A DNA stretch of 64,000 nucleotides from the NCBI GenBank assembly GCA_034189065.1, contig JAXHVQ010000004.1, positions 1-64,000 of the forward strand, given 5' to 3'. A model generated the notes under the pieces. It ran no database searches, had not been told where the DNA came from, and saw only the letters and a program-made list of their open reading frames with translations. Shown here piece by piece: positions 35,908 through 44,449 of the stretch (the stretch's first letter is position 1; each line of letters begins with the position of its first letter). This DNA comes from FACHB-1406 sp034189065 (GTDB lineage: Bacteria > Cyanobacteriota > Cyanobacteriia > Cyanobacteriales > Spirulinaceae). Position numbers and translations under genes: made by a program.

Positions 35908-36156
35908 ATGGCGCAGATAAAAGTTTTTTACGAACCCGAAATGGAATTATTAACAGTATTTTGGCAACCTCCCAGAAAAGAACAAATTAGTACCGAACTT
36001 GGGGATGGTATAATTCTGATTAAAGATTCGATAACAGAGGAACCGATTGGTTTAGAAATTCTGTCTTATCGTCCCGGAGACGAGCGCTTTGATGCTGTCA
36101 GCGTTGAACTGGGTGGGAGCAGGGAACAGGGAATTCCTAATTTAAATGCGCGTTAG
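35908..36156 (+). CDS. DUF2283-like small protein, 82 aa
   Basis: Sequence features fit the small DUF2283 proteins: MAQIKVFYEPEMELLTVFW followed by LGDGIILIKDSITEEPIGLE, with alternating hydrophobic residues of a beta sheet. I chose ATG 35908. A TTG at 35896 would add four residues. DUF2283 genes are often found beside toxin or Uma2-like genes, which agrees with its position, but no function is established here. Confidence 0.65.
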   Translation: MAQIKVFYEPEMELLTVFWQPPRKEQISTELGDGIILIKDSITEEPIGLEILSYRPGDERFDAVSVELGGSREQGIPNLNAR

Positions 36157-36316
36157 TCTATTGGTTCATTGAATATAAATTTGAGGTTGCGAACCTCGGA
36201 ATCATATGTAGGGAGGGAAGTCCCTCTCGAAGCAATCAAAGTATCGAAAAAATTAGGATTTGGGACTGCCCACCTTCAACACTTCAAATGGTGAATCGGG
36301 GAATTTTCTCGTTACT

Positions 36317-37792
36317 TCAATGCCGCCGGAAGAGGAGGTGGAAGAGTTGCACAAACGAGCGTAACCATCGCCTAATGCGTTGAACGAACGTTCGCCTACG
36401 CCGTTTTCTGGGGGTTGCTTGAAATGGGGGAACGATAACTGGTTTGGGTGGAATCACCATCGAAATCTCTTGAATTTCTGCATTGCACTGTTCAACCTTA
36501 TGTTCGAGTTCCATTGCTTGACAGAGTTCGCGAGCGTTTTCATAGGCTTGAACGGCTTCCCATTTTCGATCTAGCTTTGCCAAAGTGTTGCCTAAATTGT
36601 ATAGAGACTTCGCTTCTCTGCGGTGATTGCCAATTTCTTGAAACATTACTAAAGATTGTTCGTGGAATGCTATAGCCTCTCGATATTGCCCTAAAGAACT
36701 GTAGACATTGCCTAAATTCCCTAGAGAAGAAGCTTCTCCACCACGATCGCTAATTTCTCGCTTCATTGCTAAGGATTGTTCGTAGAACGCTATAGCCTCT
36801 CGATATTGCCCTAAAGAACCGTAGGTACTACCTAAATTTCCTAGAGAAGAAGCTTCTTCACTGCGATCGCCTACTTCCTTTGACAACTCCAACGACTTAT
36901 GATAAAGATCAATCGCCTCCCGATATTTTGAAAGAGAATAATTAAGCACTCCCAAACCGCGCAAACTATCAACTAAATCCGAACGCAAACTCAGTTCTGT
37001 CTGTAATGCAATCGCTTTATTAAAACAAGCAAAAGCAAGTTCTCGTTCCTTCGCGTCCTCTTCCGCTTCGCCGCGTTCTAACCGCTTGCGATACAACTTT
37101 CCCAAACGCTTGTATAATGTTCCAAGCTTGGGGTCTTGGGTTCCTTTTGACTGTTCAATTCTCGCAATTAAATCCTGTAAATCTTCCAAAGGAAGAGAAT
37201 CATCATCTGTTTCTTCCGAGGAAGAATAGACTTGAGGTGCAACCGGAACGGAAGGCATCTCTCGCAGGGGAGTTTCAGGGACAAAGCGAAAAACGCCCTT
37301 TCGCCAACTCCAAAAATCCGGCGCTTTTTCGCCCAAGCTGACGAGGATTTGATTCGTCACCCATAAAACAATGGGACAAGGAAATTCCCGTAATCCTTCC
37401 CGCGTCCATTGCAAATAGCCAAAGAATTTATCAACTTCCGTACGTTCGCCTTTTGGACTAATAAATAATAATTCTTCTGCTCCCAACGCAGTAATAACGG
37501 CGGGTTGGTTCTGCTGTAAATATTCCTCCTGACGAACCAACGCTGCAATTGCAGCTCTCAAACTCGGTTCGCCTCGTGTCAATTGAACGCGATAAGGGCA
37601 AATTTCGGGCTGCAATTCTTGTTCGTATCGACGAATGATTGTGTCTCGCAAAACTAAATCGTCGCAAGCGGCGACAAACAGACTCAAAATGCCAACGCTT
37701 GCTTCAACTTCCCCCGCTAAACGGTTATATTCGCGGTTATTATCGATACCTCCTGTCTCCCTTGGGAAGAGTGGAGTTCCGTCCGCTGTCAT
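36317..37792 (-). CDS. TPR protein with an N-terminal NTPase-partner-like domain
   Basis: Residues 1-170 form a compact domain (VEASVGILSLFVAACDDLVL, RRYEQELQPEICPY, PAVITALGAEELLFISP) that I cannot name. It resembles the STAND-like domain found in other cyanobacterial TPR proteins, without an obvious Walker A. A variable linker leads to about six tetratricopeptide repeats (residues 210-450; SLGNLGSTYGSLGQYREAIA and similar). The tail is very basic (PRKRRRRTFVQRIRRWLRS) and might bind membrane or nucleic acid. The start ATG overlaps the stop of the preceding ATPase reading frame by 4 bp (ATGA). Confidence 0.8.
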   Translation of the reverse strand: MTADGTPLFPRETGGIDNNREYNRLAGEVEASVGILSLFVAACDDLVLRDTIIRRYEQELQPEICPYRVQLTRGEPSLRAAIAALVRQEEYLQQNQPAVITALGAEELLFISPKGERTEVDKFFGYLQWTREGLREFPCPIVLWVTNQILVSLGEKAPDFWSWRKGVFRFVPETPLREMPSVPVAPQVYSSSEETDDDSLPLEDLQDLIARIEQSKGTQDPKLGTLYKRLGKLYRKRLERGEAEEDAKERELAFACFNKAIALQTELSLRSDLVDSLRGLGVLNYSLSKYREAIDLYHKSLELSKEVGDRSEEASSLGNLGSTYGSLGQYREAIAFYEQSLAMKREISDRGGEASSLGNLGNVYSSLGQYREAIAFHEQSLVMFQEIGNHRREAKSLYNLGNTLAKLDRKWEAVQAYENARELCQAMELEHKVEQCNAEIQEISMVIPPKPVIVPPFQATPRKRRRRTFVQRIRRWLRSFVQLFHLLFRRH

Positions 37793-38809
37793 AACAGTAA
37801 CCCTCGACGTTTCAGCAAATCAGCGATAATCGGATGAACGTCATACCAAAGGTCAGAATTGCGATATTCTAAGATATAAACGCCATGCAATAAGTCGAGA
37901 AATTTTTGACGATCGGCATCGGTATCGTTGGGTAAAAATTCGTTATAAATTGTGGTTAAAATTCGATAGTGAGCTTGACTCAAAGGTGTAGCGAAGTCGT
38001 TACGCAAATCGTTTATAGCTTGTTCCAAAATTTCATCGTCAATTTTTATCTCGTGCCGTTCGGGTTCCATGCGAATCGATAGCAGGCAAACCGAACAACA
38101 AGAGTTGGCAATACGAATGACTTCCCGCAGCACTCCCCCACTATTTAAAACAATTTTTCTTAAGGTATCGGGTTCGATTAATCTGTCAGGTATCCGTTAT
38201 CTCTTTCTCTGTCGCATTTTTAATAATGGCTGAAATTTCATTGATTCTATCCAGCAATTCTGAAATTTTCCGCTCGAACTCTTGTTTGATTTCATTCCGC
38301 ACTAAAGCGTCAGTTTTTAATTTGCCTTTAATAATGCCCAACAGATTAAATCCAGCCGAAGTTTCTGCACTCAGCGGCGTTTCTATTTCAGTTCGGGTGC
38401 GAGTTGCAAACCACTTGTAAAGCGAGTCTCGGGTAGATTTATTGATTTTAACCTGCTGTTGTTCGGCTTTGTCCATCATCTGAACCGCGATCGCGAACAA
38501 AATATTGATATGATTCACGTCCGACATTTCGATTAAGTCGGCGATGGAAAAGAAGACGACAAAATAGCGATCGCCTAAACGCCGCCCAAATTCTCCCAAT
38601 AGCGTCGATTTCCCGCAACCGCGATGTCCGGCAAAAATGACTTTGTTATTAATGGGAGAGCAATCTTCAACAACTTGCTCTAATTCTGCAAGGGCTCGGG
38701 ATCCATATGGCACTCTAAATTTTGCCAGTTCGTCCGGTTTGAGGAGGGGTAAAAGTTGGAGATTTCGATAAGCGCTGCGAAAGGATTCTAATAGGGTTGA
38801 ATTGGACAT
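37789..38809 (-). pseudogene. P-loop ATPase gene with an internal deletion and frameshift
   Basis: Two pieces of one ATPase. The 5' piece (38809-38186) has Walker A, FAGHRGCGKSTLLGEFGRRL, and ends at NATEKEITDT with TGA. The 3' piece resumes in another frame at about 38171 with EPDTLRKIVLNSGGVLREVI and continues to 37789. Intact relatives that I remember have some 80 residues between these points, including Walker B. These are missing here, and the frame is shifted. A translation start at 38133 would give a 114-aa C-terminal stub coupled to the TPR gene. The ATPase is almost certainly inactive. Confidence 0.75.
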
Positions 38810-38899
38810 AGGTTATTTACAATGAATAATGAATAATGAATAATGAATAATTGCCTCTCTTTTAAAAAATAGGATAGATATGAATCTAGTTGATATCGA

Positions 38900-39029
38900 G
38901 GGAAACGGCATTTGTCAGATTGTGTAGGGAAACGGCATTTGTCAGATTGTGTAGGGAAACGGCATTTGTCAAATTGTGTAGGGAAACGGCATTTGTCAAA
39001 TTGTGTAGGGGCACGGCATTTGTCAAATG
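38900..39029. repeat. 27-bp tandem repeat, about five copies
   Basis: Units start GGGAAACGGCATTTGTC at 38900, 38927, 38954 and 38981, with a diverged fifth at 39008. There are no spacers. The unit is a multiple of three, so a minus-strand frame stays open across it, but this is a by-product. TGAATAA heptamers lie close by at 38820-38850. Confidence 0.85.
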
Positions 39030-39066
39030 TAAGTAAAAAGAGCATAATTTAGCTAACGCCGTGCCC

Positions 39067-39954
39067 CTACTGCGCCGTACTGCTGCGCCATGTCCCTACT
39101 GCGCCGCCAACATTTCCCAAAACAAGCGATCGCATTCCCCAAAAGATTAAACGCCCATCGACAACTAAACAAGATGCAATCTCTACATCATTGTGCAATT
39201 GCTCGAATAACCAATTGGCATCTCCTCCGGTTAAAATAATTTGACTTCCGGGATAGTTATCGAGCCAATCTGTGATAAAACTGCGAATTCCCGCTAAAAC
39301 GGTATAAACGATGCCCGACGCGATCGCATTTTGCGTATCCAAACACCAACGCGGGGGCAATATTTGGGGCAAATTGACTTCGGGTAATGCTGCCGTTTGT
39401 TGTCCGAGAGTCCGAAATTGCAAGCGCAGTCCCGGTAAGATTGCGCCGCCGATGAGTTGGGGAGAGGGGGTGATGGGGAGAGGGGGTGATGGGGAGGAAG
39501 ATTTTAACTCTGAACTCTCAACTTTCAACTCTGAACCCTGAACCCTAAACCCTGAACTCCTAATTGCGCCGGTGAAGGTTAAGGCGGTTCCTGCATCAAT
39601 GACGAGGATGGGAAGTCCGTAGGTTTGAATGGCACCCCAAACCGAAAGCGCGCGATCGCTTCCCATTGTGGGATACACTCCTTGAAGGGGAATATGGGAA
39701 AGCGAAATCTCTGTGAGGGTTGGCGCGAAACGGGTTTGGGCGGCGTAGGCTTGGAGGTACGCGCTTTGTTGGGGAACGACGGAGGCAAAATAGACCGGCA
39801 AATTAGGCCAGGGACGGGGTAAAATTGTTTCGGGACAATTGGCTGGGAAATGCTCGCGATCGCGCGTTTCTACCAGCGTCTCTCCTCGAAACCACGCCCA
39901 ATGTAAGCGCGAGTTCCCAATCGCTAAACCTAACCAATCGAATGTATGGGACAT
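39067..39954 (-). CDS. coaX: Type III pantothenate kinase
   Basis: CoaX phosphorylates pantothenate, the first step of coenzyme A synthesis. The ASKHA fold motifs are visible: LGLAIGNSRLHWAWFRG (phosphate-1 loop), GSDRALSVWGA with the substrate-binding GxDR, VIDAGTALTFTGA (phosphate-2 loop), and GGAILPGLRLQFRTL. A 35-residue stretch made of short tandem repeats is inserted in frame between TFTGAI and LIGGAILPG. In other family members only a few residues join these strands. It is therefore longer (295 aa) than the usual 240-260. Confidence 0.9.
   Translation of the reverse strand: MSHTFDWLGLAIGNSRLHWAWFRGETLVETRDREHFPANCPETILPRPWPNLPVYFASVVPQQSAYLQAYAAQTRFAPTLTEISLSHIPLQGVYPTMGSDRALSVWGAIQTYGLPILVIDAGTALTFTGAIRSSGFRVQGSELKVESSELKSSSPSPPLPITPSPQLIGGAILPGLRLQFRTLGQQTAALPEVNLPQILPPRWCLDTQNAIASGIVYTVLAGIRSFITDWLDNYPGSQIILTGGDANWLFEQLHNDVEIASCLVVDGRLIFWGMRSLVLGNVGGAVGTWRSSTAQ
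39457..39561. repeat. In-frame STRR insertion in coaX, 105 bp
   Basis: The stretch consists of GGGGTGAT-type octamers (39457-39497) and ACTCTGA/ACCCTGA heptamers (39505-39558). Both types occur in intergenic repeats elsewhere in this window. Its length, 105 bp, is divisible by three, and it translates without a stop. Confidence 0.85.
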
Positions 39955-39957
39955 GGG

Positions 39958-40075
39958 GCAGTGGGCAGGTGGGCAGATGGGCAGATGGGCAGATGGGCAG
40001 TGGGCAGATGGGTAGCGGGGTTTTGAAACCTAAAACCTAAAACCTAGCACCCAAAACCCAAAACCTAAAACCTCG
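39958..40075. repeat. Short tandem repeats before flv3
   Basis: GGGCAGAT octamers (39960-40012) are followed by AACCTAA-type heptamers (40027-40072). They fill the gap between the divergent coaX and flv3 genes, leaving about 70 bp for the flv3 promoter. Confidence 0.8.
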
Positions 40076-40144
40076 CAGCGCGTTAAGATAAAGAAAATAT
40101 TACGATAAGCAAAAATACTTAAACATTCTCAAGGAGGGCGATTG

Positions 40145-41872
40145 ATGGTTGCAACGCCAGTGAAAACGCAAAAACGCTTAACCATTCAAGTGGGGGAGGT
40201 GGCTGCAAATACCACCGCAATTCGCTCCCTCGACTGGGAACGCGATCGCTTCGATATCGAATTTGGCCTGAAAAATGGCACAACTTACAACTCTTATATC
40301 ATTCGCGGCGACAAAATTGCCCTCGTCGATACTTCTCACGAAAAGTTCCGTTCTCTCTACCTCGAAACGCTGACGGGATTAATCGATCCCAAAACCATCG
40401 ACTACCTCGTCATCAGCCATACCGAACCCGATCATAGCGGTTTGGTGAAAGATGTGCTGAACCTCGCGCCCCAAGCGGTTGTCGTGGGATCGAAAGTCGC
40501 GCTGCAATTCCTCGATAATATGGTACACAAACCCTTCGAGCGACGGGTTGTTAAGAATGGGGATAAATTGGAATTGGGTAATGGGCATAAGCTGCAATTT
40601 GTCAATGCCCCCAACTTACATTGGCCCGATACCATGTTTTCCTACGACGCGGGAACGCAAACCCTGTATACCTGCGATGCCTTCGGGATGCACTATTGTT
40701 CCGACAACTTATTAGACGAAGACTTAGACGCGATCGCGCCGGACTATCGATTCTATTATGAGTGTTTGATGGCCCCCAACGCGCGATCGGTGATTTCGGC
40801 AATGAAGCGGATGGAAAAGTTGGGGGAAGTCTCCCTCGTCGCCAACGGCCACGGACCGTTATTACAACACAATGTCGATGAATTGTTGCGCCGCTATTGG
40901 GACTGGAGTAGCGCCCAAGCTAAGGCGGAAAAAACCGTCGCCTTATTTTATATGTCGGATTATGGATATAGCGATCGCATTTCCCAAGCCATCGCCCACG
41001 GCATCGTTAAAACCGGCATCGCTGTCGAAACCATTGACCTGAAGTCCGCCGACCAACAGGAAGTCCAAGAACTCGTTACTCGCGCGGCAGGAGTTGTGGT
41101 GGGGATGCCGCCAACCGCCGGGGAGTACCTTAAAGAAACCACTGCTACCGTCGGTACTATTTTAGCCGCCGTCAAACCCAAACAAGCGATCGGCTTTTTT
41201 GAAGCCTATGGCGGCAACGACGAACCCATCGATCCCCTGCGCAACCAATTTCGGGATGCGGGGTTAAAAGAAATTTTCCCCGGCATACGCCTCACCGAAA
41301 CGCCAACCGAAGCGACTTATCAACTTTGCGAAGAAGCGGGAACCGATTTGGGACAATGGTTGAGTCGCGACAAAGCCATCAAACAAATGAAGTCCCTCGA
41401 CAGCGATTTAGATAAAGCGATGGGACGCTTGAGCGGCGGACTTTATATTATCACCGCCCAAAAAAGCGAAGTCAAGGGGGCGATGTTGGCATCTTGGGTG
41501 GTTCAAGCCAGTTTTGAACCCTTGGGGATTACCATTGCAGTGGCAAAAGACCGCGCGATCGAATCGTTAATGCAGGTTGGCGATCGCTTCGTCCTCAATA
41601 TCTTGGAAGAAGGCAACTATCAGGGGTTGATGAAGCACTTTCTCAAACGATTTAAACCGGGAGAGGATCGGTTTGAAGGTGTAAATACCCAAACGGCGAG
41701 TAATGGTTCGCCGGTTCTCGCCGATGCGTTGGCCTACCTCGAATGCGAAGTCCTCAGTCGCATGGAGTGCAGCGATCATTGGGTTGTTTACAGCAAGGTT
41801 GATACCGGTCGCGTTTCTAAGTCCGATACCTTGACTGCGGTTCACCATCGTAAAGTGGGGAATCATTATTGA
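40145..41872 (+). CDS. flv3: Flavodiiron protein Flv3-type, O2 photoreduction
   Basis: Class C flavodiiron proteins pass electrons from photosystem I to O2, making water. Three modules: a beta-lactamase-like diiron domain, a flavodoxin domain (VALFYMSDYGYSDRISQAIA) and a C-terminal flavin reductase domain (GALYIITAQ-like GGLYIITAQKSEVKG). All diiron ligands are present: HTEPDHSG, NLHWPDTMF, CDAFGMHY and NGHGPLLQH. This canonical set, with the start RSLDWERDRFDIEFGL, favours Flv3 (or Flv4) over Flv1/Flv2, in which ligands are replaced. AAGGAGG precedes ATG 40145. No flv1 partner is in the window. Confidence 0.9.
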   Translation: MVATPVKTQKRLTIQVGEVAANTTAIRSLDWERDRFDIEFGLKNGTTYNSYIIRGDKIALVDTSHEKFRSLYLETLTGLIDPKTIDYLVISHTEPDHSGLVKDVLNLAPQAVVVGSKVALQFLDNMVHKPFERRVVKNGDKLELGNGHKLQFVNAPNLHWPDTMFSYDAGTQTLYTCDAFGMHYCSDNLLDEDLDAIAPDYRFYYECLMAPNARSVISAMKRMEKLGEVSLVANGHGPLLQHNVDELLRRYWDWSSAQAKAEKTVALFYMSDYGYSDRISQAIAHGIVKTGIAVETIDLKSADQQEVQELVTRAAGVVVGMPPTAGEYLKETTATVGTILAAVKPKQAIGFFEAYGGNDEPIDPLRNQFRDAGLKEIFPGIRLTETPTEATYQLCEEAGTDLGQWLSRDKAIKQMKSLDSDLDKAMGRLSGGLYIITAQKSEVKGAMLASWVVQASFEPLGITIAVAKDRAIESLMQVGDRFVLNILEEGNYQGLMKHFLKRFKPGEDRFEGVNTQTASNGSPVLADALAYLECEVLSRMECSDHWVVYSKVDTGRVSKSDTLTAVHHRKVGNHY

Positions 41873-42087
41873 TGAGGGCGATCGGTACCTCAGCACCTTA
41901 GCACTTCAGTCGTTCAGCGACGAATGACGAATGACAAATGACAAATGACCAATCAAACCGTGCCGCCCTTTATCCGTTGGCGGCGCACGACCTAGACATC
42001 CGTTGATGAATGACAAACAATTTTTTCCTGATGGGGCAAGCAATGCTGCGAAACTAAGATTTAGAGTAGATGCACCCTGAACCATTC

Positions 42088-42118
42088 CCCGGCTTCAACG
42101 CTGGGGATTTTTTTTATT
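42088..42118 (+). terminator. Rho-independent terminator
   Basis: CCCCGGC (42088-42094) pairs with GCTGGGG (42101-42107), including one G-T pair, then A and eight T. It lies about 215 bp after flv3 and is the likely end of its transcript. Confidence 0.75.
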
Positions 42119-42126
42119 CGACATTA

Positions 42127-42240
42127 TAGCGTTTTCATTTGAGTCGTAAAATCTTGACGGAAGAATTCAGAATAGAAGAATAGAAGAATTCAAAGGAGAG
42201 GTAATTATTCATTATTCATTATTCATTATTCATTATTCAT
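42127..42240 (+). mobile_element. Partial MITE with heptamer repeats
   Basis: Begins TAGCGTTTTCATTTGAGTCG, the same terminus as the element at 46528 (TAGCGTTTCTATTTGGGT). It continues with GAATTCAGAATAG-type and GGAGAGGTAATTATTC sequences that parallel the interior of that element. In place of its right end there is an ATTCATT array (42204-42240) that abuts the broken end of the antiporter gene. Confidence 0.6.
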
Positions 42241-42776
42241 ATAGCTTGAATGATGGAGAAACCGGCGAGGGTGAGAACTGAGGTAACAATTGTACCGCCC
42301 AGGGCAACCGCGATCGCTTCGCGTTTTACAACTCCCAACTTCGCCACAATGGGATAGGAAATTAAAGTGTGGGGAGAGTATAAAATTCCGAGAAAAATAC
42401 TTGACAAAATTCCCGTTGTTAGCCAATATCCAGAAAGCAAACCGGCGATGAAAGGAATGCCAAAGGTGAGACCGCCAAAAACAAGCGATCGCGTCCCCAA
42501 CCGTCCGAGTTGACTGAGATCGACATTTAAACCGGCTAAGAGCATAATATAGAGCAAGCCGATTTTCTCAAGGAAGATTAATTGAGCATCTCGGGCTAAA
42601 ATTCCCGCAACGTTGTTTCCCAGCAGCGTTCCCAAGAGGATGAGAACGACGAGATCGGGGATGCGCAGGAGTTTGGCAAGAACTGGGGCGATCGCGATCG
42701 CCAAAAGAACGACGCAGAAAACTGCTACGGGATCGCTGAGGGGAAATTGTTGAAGGGAGAACAAAACAGGAGCCAT
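42237..42776 (-). pseudogene. Truncated cation:proton antiporter (KefB/NhaP-like)
   Basis: The N-terminal five or six helices of a CPA2 antiporter: LLAIAIAPVLAKLLRIPDLV, LLGTLLGNNVAGIL, KIGLLYIMLLAGLNVDLSQL and GIPFIAGLLSGYWL. Relatives have at least 10-12 helices and often a C-terminal cytoplasmic domain. Here the frame stops after 179 aa (FSIIQAI), exactly at the edge of a heptamer repeat array. The rest of the gene is absent downstream. It starts at ATG 42776 and may still be translated, but is unlikely to transport. Confidence 0.8.
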
Positions 42777-43159
42777 CTTACACGATCGTCAATCTAAACC
42801 TTGTTGTCGATCCTTGTCAAGTAAGAGCTGTGGAGATCGCTTTAGTGAAGCGGTTGGACGTAGCGCGATCGCAATTTCTTTTTCCCCCTCGACATTCAAG
42901 ACAATCGCCACGAATAACGGACGTTGCGTGAAACGTCCCTACCCTGTACGGACGTTTCATGAAATATCCCTACCCGACCGCCCTCAACTTCATGAAAACT
43001 TTAAAAAACACCTCCTTAATTAAAGTTTTCGTAAAGTTGACATCCACGATCTGACAAAGGCGAATTTATTTCGGTACGATGACTGTTGTCTACCGCCTAT
43101 CTACTTTTTCGGTCATTTTGTAACATTGTCGTGAATTTCACCCTCAAAACTGAAAACTA
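42777..43159. other. Intergenic region, 383 bp
   Basis: No gene is seen. It holds two copies of a short repeat resembling GGACGTTGCGTGAAACGTCCC and GGACGTTTCATGAAATATCCC (42919-42975), degenerate members of the palindrome family also found at 63902-63929. A TTGACA is at about 43036, without a clear -10 partner. Confidence 0.5.
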
Positions 43160-43456
43160 ATGCTGGCTAAAGACAAAAATATTGCATTCGATCGCGTGGT
43201 CGATTTACTCGAAGCCGACCCCGACGATTTATTTAAAACAGCTTTAATCGAAGAAAGGCCGGAAGCGAACTTCCAAAGCGTGGCACTCAAACGATTACAA
43301 GGCGATTCTTGGGACAAACTAGCAGTAGAATTCAGGGTAGCGGGAACAGCTTTACAGGTTTTTTATCGAAATTGCTTGCAGGAGTTCAAACCCCACTTTA
43401 AGAAATATCTAAGCCTCGATAACGGCTGGAAACAACAGTTAGTTAATTTGACTTAA
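43160..43456 (+). CDS. Small putative helix-turn-helix protein, 98 aa
   Basis: I do not recognise a named family. The middle part, VALKRLQGDSWDKLAVEFRV followed by AGTALQVFYRNCLQEF, looks like a helix-turn-helix of the sigma-region-4 type, and the protein is predicted to be all helical. A DNA-binding role is only inference. The last 18 bp overlap the end of the convergent gene at 43439-44446. The start ATG 43160 lacks a strong ribosome binding site. Confidence 0.6.
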   Translation: MLAKDKNIAFDRVVDLLEADPDDLFKTALIEERPEANFQSVALKRLQGDSWDKLAVEFRVAGTALQVFYRNCLQEFKPHFKKYLSLDNGWKQQLVNLT

Positions 43457-44446
43457 ACCGGCAAGTTCTAACATTAAAGTTTCAGCTTGGCGATCGCTGG
43501 CTTGGATGACAATTTCGATCTCTTGAGCTAAATTCTCATCGTGAATTTGCCGTTCGCGCTTGACATATAACTTCCAAAGCGCTTCTCGATGATATTGGGT
43601 GTTTAAAAGATCGTAAAGATGGAGTCTAAGATCTTCGCGATCGCTTTCCGCAGCAATCCCTTGTAGCCATTGAATAAATTTTTGCTTCCATTCTTCGCGA
43701 TTTCCCCGTTGGAGTTCCCGGACTTCGAGGTTAGGAATCCAATTTAGCAGGGAGGACGTATCTCTAATTTCAATTTTTTCCCTTTTGTTATAATTCAGAC
43801 TTTCCAAATAACTATAGAGTCCGCCGCAATAAAGCAAATTATCGAGCGTAAATATAGCATTTTCAAGCTGAATGGCAATGGTCATAGTCGGCAGAAACCC
43901 AGCTAAAATAGTACGATATTCTGAGATAGAGTTTCGTTGAGAACCGTCGATTAAAATAAAGACTAAAACCGAATTTTTTTGAATCTCCTCTGCCGCGACC
44001 GACCATTCAATGGGTTTTTGGGTATCGAGGCAGGTTAGAACGCAAATTTTAACACCAGGATTAGAAATTAATGTTAAATCCGTAAGAGCATCTTCTTCCA
44101 AATCAGTTACAAAATCGCCTAAATAAGCTTTAAGGGATTCTTTGCCGAGTTGTTTCTCAAAACTGTCGCCCTTTTCTTTGTCCGAAACTTTATCGGTCGC
44201 TAAACTTGGCTCAAATGATGGTTTCAATTGAAACTGAAAAAATGTTCTTAATTCGCTGTAGCGACCGTGGCGATCGCAGTGCAGTAAATGTCCAGATTTT
44301 AGTCGTTTCATAAAATCCATTTGCTGCGATCGCAAGGGAGTTGTCCAATCCATAACTCTACCATTGTTTTGAACGCACGAATTGAGTCCCCATTGCCCCT
44401 CAAAAAGGAAATCAACAATTCCTCCACTTGAAGAAATTAACAACAA
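43439..44446 (-). CDS. Hypothetical protein, 304-335 aa
   Basis: I do not recognise it. A soluble alpha/beta-looking middle part (ALTDLTLISNPGVKICVLTC, NSVLVFILIDGSQRN) is followed by a helical C-terminus rich in charged residues. The start is uncertain. The frame is open from TTG 44446, 3 bp after the preceding stop, but ATG 44353 with GGTAGAG upstream (MDWTTPLRSQQMDFMKRL) looks better. It follows the exported protein at 44450-45049 on the same strand. It overlaps the convergent small gene by 18 bp at its 3' end. Confidence 0.6.
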   Translation of the reverse strand: MLLISSSGGIVDFLFEGQWGLNSCVQNNGRVMDWTTPLRSQQMDFMKRLKSGHLLHCDRHGRYSELRTFFQFQLKPSFEPSLATDKVSDKEKGDSFEKQLGKESLKAYLGDFVTDLEEDALTDLTLISNPGVKICVLTCLDTQKPIEWSVAAEEIQKNSVLVFILIDGSQRNSISEYRTILAGFLPTMTIAIQLENAIFTLDNLLYCGGLYSYLESLNYNKREKIEIRDTSSLLNWIPNLEVRELQRGNREEWKQKFIQWLQGIAAESDREDLRLHLYDLLNTQYHREALWKLYVKRERQIHDENLAQEIEIVIQASDRQAETLMLELAGLSQIN

Positions 44447-44449
44447 GTA

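Noticed and set aside
38900..39029. CRISPR interpretation of the 27-bp repeats
   Set aside because: Units are directly adjacent with no spacers.
38788..39045. 85-aa minus-strand frame with repeated FDKCRFPTQ units
   Set aside because: It is open only because the 27-bp tandem repeat is a multiple of three. The rest of the frame is STRR sequence.
42243..42262. TAGCTTGAATG at the antiporter edge as a second MITE end
   Set aside because: It is in the wrong orientation for an inverted end and is explained as antiporter coding sequence.
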